From assembly GCA_003550305.1 (NCBI GenBank), contig QKYT01000037.1:1-64000 (forward strand): a DNA stretch of 64,000 nucleotides, in the 5' to 3' direction. Positions 24,026 through 34,420 of this stretch are shown piece by piece. Below the pieces are notes generated by a model, which was not told where the DNA came from, made no database searches, and saw only the letters and a program-made list of their open reading frames with translations. The DNA comes from Glomus cerebriforme (lineage: Eukaryota; Glomeromycota; Glomeromycetes; Glomerales; Glomeraceae). A program made the translations under genes and the position numbers. Numbering within the stretch: position 1 is the first letter of the stretch; each line of letters begins with the position of its first letter.

Positions 24026-27000
24026 TTATGGTTGATGATAAATTCATAGGCGTATACGAACAATGGCATTCGATTTTAGACGAAGTAATATCTGTGATTG
24101 AACCTTATCATTATGTTAAACTCAGCAAATCATTGAACCTCCAGAGTTGCCTGTTTCTAGAAGACATAGTAGTATAATTGAAGTTCTTCCATACATTAGA
24201 CAGAAAGTAAAGATGTGAGGAGCCAATATTATTAGGGCAGAAAATATTAAAACTTTGAAGATTCTGATGAAGATTCTTAATGAATGAAGAGAAGATTTTT
24301 ATTTACAAAAGAAAATCGATTATTTGCGTTGCTAGTTTGTTTGCTTCCACTGAATGTACAGTAGGTCAAGATATGTTTCGAACCTTATCTCAGTTTCCAA
24401 TCGCATTTCCCTTAAAATTAGATGTAGCAGATAAGTTTAAAGTTATGCTTCCTTTGTTTACTGGTCCAGTTATCAAATGGGAAACAACACCTGGAACGAT
24501 CATTGAAAATCATCTTTTCAATGATCCATTCAAATTGATTGTTGCAGTTCGAATTGGAACAAATTCTCAAGAAAAAAGCACTATACTTAATCAATTAATG
24601 ACTTCAAATTCTATGTTCTTCTCATGTTCTGAGCCAAGAGCGGAATATGGAGTTCCACATATGATTGGTGGAAGTGTTGAATTTACTTGGTTGGCCCAAG
24701 AAACTTGTAGAGTGAGTTTATGGAATGATGTTTTTGAAGACTATTATAAAAAAGGAGCGAATAAAGAAATTGTATTGCTTGAAAATTTACACGGTGATGC
24801 TTTAGAATATCGCAATTTCCTTCTAGTTTTTTGGTTTTTCTAATACCTGGGTATACTCAAAATCAAATAAAGATTTGAAGAACTAATTAATTCCAGAAAA
24901 GTGGTATTAACCATAGAAATGAAAGATAAAAAGAAATATGTAATTGATATTAATCATTTAATGCAAGATAAACCGTTAAAAAAGTGCGCATGATGTTCAA
25001 AAAAGCATTAGATGCTTCAATGTTTGATATTGTTAATACATTAAGACTGGGAGAATCACTTGAAATGAATGAAGGTATTAAGATTCGTGAGTCTCAGAAT
25101 TTGATAAATTTTGTTAAAAACAAAAAATGCCGTCATATTAAATTGAAAGTTTTTCGATTTCAAAAAAAACAACAATCAGAAGATGGTCTTCAAATTTGGC
25201 AAAATAATTATGAATTACATTAATATATAGTTAAAAAAAATTTCTAGAATTACCTCTTGGTGAGAGAAGGCGAGCTCTAGCACATCTTGAAAGAGAAGTT
25301 TCCAGAATATCTATAATAGAATCTGCTGAAGCTCGTAACCAAGCTGTATTTAAAAAAAATGAATTACGTAAATCCAGTTTGGGCAAGAGAATGAAAAAAA
25401 AAATTCGAGAAGAAATTGCAAAAATTTGGGAAGAAGTTGATAATATGAGCTTGGGTTTAGAGCACTTTTTCCGTGAATTAGGACAAATTTACAAAATTTT
25501 TTCTGTTAATTATCCAGATAGTGAAATTGTTACAAAATTACCAGAACTTTATTCAGAATTATTAATTAGTGGTCAAACTATAGAATTACTTGATGGTGAT
25601 GCTGGAGCTGTATCTGAAGCTTGGTTCTCGGCAATTTGTAGAAATATTTGTAGAAAATTTCGTAATCTTAGAATTTGTGATTAGTATACTTGGCTTACAA
25701 ACATCAGGAAAGTCCACTCTATTAAATGCTCTTTTTGCATGTAGATTTGCTGTTTCAGTTGAACTTTGTACTAGGGGTCTTTTTATGCGACTATTATTTT
25801 TAGATGAAGATTTATCTGAATAACTTAAATCAATGCAATTATATTGATTGATACTGAAGGTTTGGCGCACCAGAAAAGATGGATGACCCAGAATCAGAAA
25901 AGAAAGATCGAATATTAGCAACTTTGCAATGGGTGTTAGCAATTTAACAATCCTTAACGTACTTGGAGAATCAATGCGAGATTTGACTGAAATTTTATAG
26001 ATAGCAATTGTGACAATGGTGCATCTTCAAAAAGCTGGAATGGCACCTGATATTCTTATGGTACAACATATTTCTGAAAGAAATGTATCAAGACTATCCG
26101 AACCAGAAGAAAAATTTCGGGCAGCTCTTAAGGATGCTTTAAAAATAGCCGAAGAGAGATGGGAATATCCAATATAGATTGTCTTAAAATTCTTGATGAG
26201 AGGATAAGAAAAGGTCAACTTCTTAAACAATTTCGACCATTTAAAAATGGTGCAACTGCTTATGCAGAACAATATCACAATATCACGAGGATGTTGTCAA
26301 TTTATATAATTCTATAATTGAAAGATTGTAAGAATACTAAAAGTAAAATTGATTTTTCAAAGTGGCATTCATTAATTCAGAATTATTGGAATGCAGTCTC
26401 TCATGAAGATTTTGCTGTTCGTTTCAAAAATATTAAAGAAATTTATGAATTTATTGATCTTGGTAAGCGAATTGCAATTTTAAAAGAAACTATTGACAGA
26501 TCATTCCAAAAACATGAAGAATTAATTAAGCAAGAAATTCGTTCTAATCTTCAAAATTGGTTTCCCAATGACATGAGTGATAAGACAGATAAAATCAAAG
26601 GTAAATGTTTAGAATTGATTGAAAAAGAGCTAAATGATGTTCCCGATTGTAGTAATCGTAGTACTAATGTACGAAAACGCATAAAGAAAGGATTGATTTG
26701 GAATAACTCCTTAAAATAAAAATAATGAGAAGTGTGAAATAGAAACTCAACAAACAATCAGAAAATACATCAACCTCAATCGTAAACGCATATCTGCAGG
26801 ACTTAAGTGCTTAAAGCCAGCATTATTAGAAAAGGTATTTCATCCGAGTCTCTTGATATAATCAACGGGAGTTTATGCCAAATAGTGGGTTTTCCGATTA
26901 TGAACGTAAACAAAAAGTTGTAGTAGTATGGAATTTATTGCAAAATTCTATATTATCAAGAGATGATATATCGGTAGCAAAAGAAATAGATAAAGAGGTT

Positions 27001-27963
27001 GAAGAGGAGTATTCTAACTCGGATTTTTATGGTAGATACAAAACTAATACTCCACCAGATTTATCTAAACACAAAGCATATAAATTTACATATAAGTTGG
27101 ACTTACGAAATATGCAATTTTCACAATATATTGAATTGAAAGACCTCAAGGTTCTCCAGAATAAACTTGATAATTTGATAGATATAATCTTTAAAGAAAG
27201 AGCTTCTTATTATTTTTATCATGGAATTGTTTGCGATCTCAAAAAAGAAATATCCAAAATTACTCCATCAACTTATTTGCCCGAGTTCAAATGGAATGTT
27301 CATTTATATGCTTTGTTGAAGTTTAAACCAAAAATGATAAAATTTCAAGAATGGGATAAAGAAAATACTCCACTTGCCATGTTTGATCAAAAGAAAGATG
27401 AATATTTAAAGATAATTGATACTCGGCTTCAATATGGGCTTAGGCTTATTTCTGAAGGCCATATTGTCGGGGATTACTTAATGAAAGTTATTCATAAAAA
27501 GCAATGAATGCAGGAAATCGTGAACGAAGAAATGCAATGCTTGGTCTTTCTTGGTTATCATCCAATGCCGAAACAATCAGACTCAAATATTTGGAGAACT
27601 TGCTAGAGTTTATAGTGGTAATAAAGAAGAGGCTATAAAATCCTTTTGAATCCACGATGTGGCATAGAAAATTGGTTTAGAAGTCAGGCTAATGGACATA
27701 CAGGTGGAAACCCAAGAAAAAAATATGAGGATACCTTCGATACAGAATTTAAACTAGTCATTCAGGCAATTCGGAGTTGTCAGAATTTTGAAAAAATCAA
27801 AAAATCAATAAATGGTTATATGACACAAGTTGATAATGTGGACTATAAATTGGATCCAGAAAATGATTTAAAAATGTTGTGTGAAAATATAAAGAACTTA
27901 CAACTAAAGGAAGCCCAAGAAATGAGCCATTTCAAAACCCGTCCTATGTATATTATTTATTGA
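24026..27963 (+). pseudogene. Broken VLIG/URGCP-type giant GTPase
   Basis: The remains match the very large inducible GTPase family, which is numerous in Rhizophagus. Conserved segments appear in order but in different frames. They are an N-terminal part with YGVPHMIGGSVEFTWLAQ (24640-24700), an acidic coiled region (25379-25684), the P-loop GLQTSGKSTLLNALFACRF (from 25692), the G3 segment LIDTEG (about 25843-25860), then MAPDILMVQHISERN (26039-26083), KWHSLIQNYWNAV (26354-26392) and a C-terminal part (26875-27507, 27646-27963). Stops and frame changes separate these pieces, for example TAA at 24841-24843, TAG at 25682-25684 and TAA at 25821-25823. No single translation is possible. The pieces lie in the right order and spacing, so decay is recent to moderate and there are no large rearrangements. 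The gene shows no introns. Confidence 0.85.
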
Positions 27964-28327
27964 TTGATTTGATGTTAGATGATTGTTTAATGATTAATGG
28001 AAGTTTATAGAAATGCGCATTTATAATTAGATTGTTGCAAAATTAGTACGAACATAACGTATTGTTTGTGTAATTATAAATAATTAAAAATCTATATAAA
28101 GAACTGCTGTTACTCTGGTGGATTGGGAAAAGAGAAAAAGTATTTTTTTTTTAATTAATTGTAACATATAAGTTCCTGTATATATAGGACCCTTGCAAGT
28201 GTAATCCACTACATAATAATTTGGAATATAAAGGTAACCTTCAGCCCTTTAGTTTTGCTCTTTATTATTCTAACCTGATACCATATCAGATATGTGGAAA
28301 AAATTTATCTATATTTAGTATTATGAA
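27964..28327. other. Intergenic, 3' flank of GTPase pseudogene
   Basis: AT-rich sequence. No feature is recognised. Confidence 0.5.
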
Positions 28328-28475
28328 AAAAATCCGATCCACTCTGTATCTAAGCCAGATCAGGTCAGATCATACATTTTGTAAGTCTTGATCAATCCAA
28401 ATCAAAAATTTTGTTTTATTTAAATTGGATCAGATCAGATTAGATTCAACCAGATCCAAATCAGATTGGATCTTT
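28328..28475. repeat. Degenerate GATC-rich simple repeat
   Basis: Units such as AGATC, CAGATCAG and ATCCAAATCAGATTGGATC recur about a dozen times on both strands, with two dense patches at 28355-28373 and 28428-28471. Because GATC is self-complementary, the segment can fold on itself. It lies just left of the inverted-repeat-bounded element at 28646-29168. Confidence 0.6.
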
Positions 28476-28645
28476 TTGTAAGTTAAAAAAAACTCAATTA
28501 TATAAATCACATCAGCTATCTAATTTAATAGATAATCAAATCAAGTAGAATTAATTAATTAATTTATTTTATGAAAAATTTATTTATATATGTATGCAAA
28601 ATATAAAAAAATACAATAAAATAATAAAATAATAAAATAATAATA

Positions 28646-29168
28646 TTATCACCAGCGATGATCATTACCGGTGTTTTCAAATTTGGGGGGCGCCTATAGC
28701 GGGGGTAAATGTCGCCCCCCGTGAAATATTCACGGGGGGGGACATTTAGTTAAAGGGTTCTTACGAGCTTCGCGAGAAAGAACCCTTTCGCGTCACAGAG
28801 GGGCGTGCTACGTGATTTGTCAGCAAATCACGTGCCCGCCACGCCCCCGCTATAGACGTCCCCCAAATTTGGTAATTCTGGTAATTCCGGCCAAAATTTA
28901 AGTGATCGACAAATAATTCCTTTTTTGGAATAATGTATAACCCAACTTTCAATTTTGAAATAAAATTTCCTTTTTGTATTGTATAATGTTACCTAAGTAT
29001 CCATAAAAGGTAATTCCGGCCAGCGTTAAAGTTTTGGCCAAAATTATAGATGTAATGACTAATATATGATGAAAAGACTCACATTTCAAAAAAATTCAAA
29101 TAAATAATAAAAATTGAAAACTGGATATAAGTCACGTGATTACTAGTGATAATCATCGCCGGTGATAA
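28646..29168. mobile_element. Unit of about 523 bp bounded by inverted repeats, possible non-autonomous transposon
   Basis: The left end TTATCACCAGCGATGATCAT (28646-28665) matches the reverse complement of the right end ATAATCATCGCCGGTGATAA (29149-29168) at 18 of 20 positions, with weaker similarity continuing outside. The interior has no coding capacity. It carries the GC-rich hairpin cluster at 28679-28870 and two copies of TAATTCCGGCCA (about 28882 and 29011). No clear target-site duplication is visible. This would fit a MITE-like non-autonomous DNA transposon, or two old elements nested together. Confidence 0.5.
28679..28870. repeat. GC-rich nested hairpin cluster with terminal inverted repeats
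   Basis: Outer arms of 27 nt, 28679-28705 and 28844-28870, match at 25 of 27 positions as inverted repeats (AAATTTGGGGG at the tips). Three more hairpins sit inside. The first has 19-nt arms 28707-28725 and 28729-28747, with one mismatch and a 3-nt loop. The second has 11-nt perfect arms 28752-28762 and 28778-28788. The third has 10-nt perfect arms 28810-28819 and 28824-28833 with a TCAG loop, extended by GGGGCGTG/CACGCCCC. The whole could fold as a four-stem cruciform. Its GC content is far above its surroundings. Confidence 0.85.
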
Positions 29169-31030
29169 GTAGTAATTTTCTAAAAAAAAAAAAAATTATA
29201 AAAAATTAAAAATAAAATTATTAATATTGTCTTTTCAATTGTTTTTTTTTTTGAAAGCAGATGGATATGTAATGTATTTATTATATTGATACAAATAACA
29301 AATAATGGTATATACATTCTATAATATATCCCCCACCCTATACTAATACATATATGGGTTTGTGTCATATGCTGTACTTTAGATATATAAGTTTTCAGAG
29401 TAAGATCTTATTGTTGAATCTTCTTAGACAAAATATGCTCTAAATCTTTTCCATACCTCAGTACTAGAAATTAATAACTAATCTCTTAAATCAGTTCATC
29501 TGAATCTTCTTCCAAAATATGACAGACTATTGGTTTTCAAACTAGCATAAAATATTGATAAAATTATAAAAGCTGATTACTAGTACTAACTTTCAGAAAA
29601 AAGAAACTAACTAAAAATAATTATCATTAAAATATATGAAAAAAAAAAAAAAAGAAATCTAAAATACTTCTATTTCTTTATCCTACTAAGCCAGTTTCTA
29701 ATAGCAAAATAGATACTCTAGTTGAATTAAAATAACTACTTATACTGTTTCATCTATTCCCCTTATTTAAAAACTTTTATTATAAATATATTTAGTAGTA
29801 CTTCAAACATAATAAACTAAACACTAGACAGATTTTTTTTTCATAGAATCAAGGTAACTACTTTACATAAGAATAGGTATATTGACCATTGCATTAGCAT
29901 ATATCTATCCAATCCCTTTTTAAGAATCTTGATCATTGATATATCTATTATAAATGAAATAACTCTTTAATAATTACATCCTTAAATTTAAAACTTATAT
30001 ACCTTACTTAATCCTACACCTAACCTTTCTTTTTTACTTTTTTTTTATTTTTTCAATAATATATTATGTAATAGGAGATTCAGATTATTAACTTCTTAAT
30101 TCATCTTAATTCTTTAGAATTAATAAAAGATATAATCTATATAGCTTTTAAGAACTGTCAATTAGATCCCAATTTAATAATTCCTATTTTTAACTATTTG
30201 ATATTCTCTCTGAATTTAAAATTAGTATTATAAGTTTTGTATCTAAGGATTTTAAATCACATACAAAATCTTAAGATAATTATAATATTTCTGGCTTTCT
30301 ACTGACTGAATTAAAATCATTGTTTATTAAAAGTACTGATCTATTCATATAGTATTTCATTCTTAATAACTATCTAAAGGATGCTTTATATCTGATTAAG
30401 GTAGTTGCAAAATTTTTTTTTCACTACATTTTACAGATAATCACACCTAATTATAATTATGTATTAAGCTAAAAATAATCCAAATTTTATTTTGATAAAG
30501 ATTCTTGAGATAAAATTCCAGATTTCTACTCTTTTCTTCAAGTTTTAGGTTAATATTATCTCATGTTCTCAACATCAAAGCTAGCTTTTAATATAAATAT
30601 CTTCACTCAATCAATACATATATTTTTAATAGATAATCAAAGAAAAAAATAGATATATATTATATATGATAGGATTCATGTTTATAGTCAGCTAATTTTA
30701 AAATCTTTTAAAAATAATTTTAAAATTATATATTATAATCATATATTCACATTTAATAGACAAGATGACACCTTAATTAAACTAGAATCTTATGGCCTTA
30801 ATAACTATTTTCTTAATAATATTAATTTTAATTCTAATAATGATAATATTAAAGGCTACATATATATTTTTTCAGCTTTACATATCTCATTGCAACTATC
30901 AAAAAATACTAGGATTACATTAATAATTCGCAAGTATTCTTATGATCTTGTCAGATCTGTATTATCTAAAAAGAAAAAAGAAGAATATCACATCTATTCC
31001 TTATATACAATATATTATACTACTATAATT
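29169..31030. other. AT-rich transposon-graveyard DNA
   Basis: About 1.9 kb without any ORF I can support. Sequence complexity is low and there are A and T runs at 29180 and 29640. It has no introns, splice signals or conserved protein segments. I read it as old mobile-element sequence beyond recognition. Confidence 0.45.
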
Positions 31031-31265
31031 GTCTGCCTAAACCTCCTCAAAATCTTACGATTAGTTTTGCCAAGATTTTACTATAGCTTTATTATAGTTT
31101 TGATAAAGTTTTAGCAGTTTTGCCATTCATAATAAGTTTCAGCAAGTTTTGCCTTTTGGCAGAGTTTTGCCAACTCTTTAATAAGACTTTAATATAATTT
31201 TGGTAAAGTTTCACTTTTTGGCATTTCGTTAACTTATTTAAACCTCCTAGTTTTGGCAGGCAATC
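31031..31265. repeat. Cluster of TTTTGGCA/TTTTGCCA motifs bounded by AAACCTCCT
   Basis: The motifs GTTTTGCCA, TTTTGGCA and related forms occur at least seven times in both orientations. The block is bracketed by two copies of AAACCTCCT, at about 31040 and 31240. This looks like a transposon end or a short internally repetitive element. The two-sided motif pattern would allow local hairpins. Confidence 0.5.
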
Positions 31266-32130
31266 TTATATACTACTCATCTTTTATACTTCAATAGATA
31301 ACATATAGTCATATACATTCAAAATTACATTACCAATCACACACTTTAAAAAAAATTACTAATACTCTTGCATACTTATATTTTACTTAGCAATCTCTCT
31401 TTTAATATTTACATTAATAGTTTACTTTTATTAATACTAGGAAATGGAAACCATTTTAAGTCTGGAGCGCATATTTTTATTTTATTTTTTTTTTTAGTAG
31501 GTCAATATTTATTTATTATCAATCAATCAAATTTAAGGTACGTGACCAGACAAACAGAAATCACCACGTGATCATAATGGTTATCACCTCGCATAAAAAT
31601 ATATAGTCCTTCGCTTCGCTCCGGACAATAAGAGTACACATAAATAGGCATCAGTTAGTTTAACAATGATCATTAAAAAATTAATTTTTATTATCGTCTT
31701 GATAACTGGTCTTTATCTACAAAAGCAAAATTAAACACTATTTTCATTATGATTTTAGCTATTTTTTCTAATTCAATACTTAACATATATATAAATAGTT
31801 AAGCTTCTATAGATATTTTAGATAATATTATTTATATAGATAGATATAGTAGTAGACAGATATTTAAATATTTTAATCATTCTTTTATTTTAGATAACAT
31901 AAAGTTAAAAAATTGGTTTTCATATCCTGATCAGATTAGTAAAATAAAGATCTTTTTTTTTATGATAAATCACATGAGTAGATCAATACTTTGAATATTT
32001 ATAGTGATTTTAGTGTTATATAAAATAAACTATATATAAAAATTATAATCTTAATTTTAACTTTAATAAACTTTAAATTTTCAATCATAAAATCATTTTA
32101 TTAAATATACTGTATATATATATTTGCTTT
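31266..32130. other. AT-rich DNA with a small GC-rich palindrome-like patch
   Basis: The patch at 31604-31625 (GTCCTTCGCTTCGCTCCGGAC) stands out in otherwise AT-rich DNA. Just before it, CACGTGATCA and GGTTATCACC (31564-31590) resemble the ends of the element at 28646-29168. No gene is seen. Confidence 0.45.
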
Positions 32131-34420
32131 TCAAATAATAATAATAACATTTAATAAAATATAAAATAAATAAGTCTTAGTATACTTTCTTTTGTTATTA
32201 CCATTCTGTTTCCACTTCTGACATTTATTTAAAATAGCAGGATTGTTACCACAGATATTACAACGTGAAAACTCATCTTTTGCTATTCTATTAATAACAT
32301 ACAAGCTTCTGCATTCAATACAAATGTCTGAATAAATTCCTGCTGAATAATATGGCTTTTTGATTTGTGATATGCAAGACCATGAATCATTAATAAAGAC
32401 TCTTAAGAAAAGTTTATGAATGACCTTCATATCCTTTTTAGACTCTTCAGAATTATCATTCACATTTCCATGTTCATGCTACTTATCTTTGTTACAATCA
32501 ATCTCTTGTTACTTTTGTGATAAGATCATATGTATTATGAAATGCCATACTGCAAGTGTAAAATATTTTATCTAAAAACCTTTGTAATATTATTTTGTCA
32601 TTTTCAGAAAGTCTTTTTGCACTGAATAAAAGACGCAGCTTTTCATACTCAATGCAATTTACAATAATACTAACATTTTTTATGTGTATAGTAGAAAGAT
32701 AAAATAGCATACTATATTTTTTTGTAGTTGTTGACGTCTTTTTTTTCACTTTAGCATTCTTTAACAAGATCTATATTCTTTTGTTATTTGCATATTGTAT
32801 AATTCTTCAAATGACTTGTAATACATGTCTTCACTGGGTACTGGATCTGGAAGATAATGCAACTATTCAAAATCTTTTGGCAAATAACAAAGAGAGTAAC
32901 AAATAGTAGTGTTCCAAGAATTCTTGCATGCGTGTCTATAAATAAAAGTATGTCAATTAAGTTTTTTTTGCAATTAATCAGCATATTACTTACCTTCTGT
33001 TTTATATGCTCTGCTGTATGATCTTTACACATAATATTTTCATTCACAAGTTGAATTGTTTTTCAGAATCTTTCCATTTCTATATCTGTTGCTATGTTAA
33101 ATATTTCAAATGGTTTATCTTTGAGGGACTGGCGACTGAACATATCAAAACTAAATGGATTGAAATTTGAAAGCTTACAATTAAATCTTCTTTCAAGGTA
33201 GGATTTTTCTTAGCAATTTTACGAATTTTATTTATTGTGTCATATTTATTCATTAGATTTTCAGACTAATCATTCATTTTAGTTTGCATTAAATCAATGC
33301 TTTATAATCTCAGATTCAGAATTGACATGATGTGTTCAATGGGATTCTTTCATGAATGTTGTGGTGGAGTCCAAACAGTTACAAAATAATCAAGATCTAA
33401 TGTAAGAAAAAGACAAATGTATGAAAGCTAAACCCAGATATATATACAATGATGATCTGATTTACCATCTGTATAGAGACACAGTACAGGCTTGTTAATG
33501 AGATCTTCATCAAGAAGTATATAATAAAGTTCTGTTGCATGCCAAAGAGGTGATGAAGGTTGAAAGATTTAGATCCTTTAATCTGATATGTACTTTTCCT
33601 GCATAAAAATTACCATTTATCGATTTTGGTATATCACATATCATCATTATGCTAGGTATAATACCTGTTTTTGTAAAATCATAATCAGCAACTGCAAATG
33701 TAATATCTTTGCTAACAACTACTTTATTTCTTCTCTCTATTGATACAACAGAAAATCTGGATTTGCTAACTTTATATCGATGCTTATTATCTAGAAAAAC
33801 CAGATTTGTTATATCATGAAATTTTATTGCAAATTCTTTTTTATAATGAAATAATGCAGATGTATAATGAACATCTGGATGATTAGCTCATAGCTAGTAT
33901 ATTTGAATCATAAACTTCAGAGGTAAGCGACTAGTGAATTGCAAACTGCTAAATTGTAATGAATTTTTGGGTCAAAACTGTAGTCATAACTATTGTGCAC
34001 TAGAAATTAATGTTCTAATTGGACATTTACATTCAATTTGGTGCAAAAGGTCATTTACTGAAATTGCAGTTACAAGATGAATAATGGTATCATGTTTGCG
34101 TTCATCTACTACTGTTACATTATCTGCTGCTTTTCCTACAAAAAATTTGGTTGCAGTTTCCTAGAAAATATCATATTTGCCAGATCATCCATTGTTATAT
34201 TTACATAAATCAATGGTAATTTCTGAATCTCCAAGTTTCAGAGCAATTCTAATACATTTATTAACTTTCATCTTATTTATTATCTCAGCTGCAGAAACAT
34301 CACCTATTAACATTTGATATATTGCTCTAAATGCTGATGGCTTGGCTTTTAAAAAGAGTAAATCACAGATTCATAGATAGTTTATCCACATTGCCTATAT
34401 GTGATAATAAGATGCATTAG
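32131..34420 (-). pseudogene. Decayed DDE-type transposase-like gene
   Basis: The minus strand carries pieces of a protein family seen repeatedly in glomeromycete genomes. Upstream pieces include KINKMKVNKC and GKAADNVTVVDERKHDTIIH (about 34060-34330). The core has DLINKPVLCLYTDGKSDHH (about 33450-33510), LDLDYFVTVWTPPQHS (about 33355-33405) and KNPIEHIMSILNL (about 33310-33350). The Asp in YTDG, the Asp in LDLDY and the Glu in NPIEH are the likely catalytic DDE residues. In-frame stops break the core at several points, for example TAG after IYIWV and TGA after QHS. Downstream, 32131-32463 encodes a CxxC...CxxC zinc-ribbon-like piece. I infer an RNase H-fold transposase. The exact superfamily is not clear by eye. 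Confidence 0.65.

Noticed and set aside
28761..28952. A 63-codon minus-strand ORF
   Set aside because: It lies mostly inside the hairpin cluster and its adjoining flank, so it is a by-product of a non-coding structure.
30890..31114. Short ORF in the transposon graveyard
   Set aside because: Low-complexity translation without family features, partly overlapping the TTTTGGCA repeat cluster.
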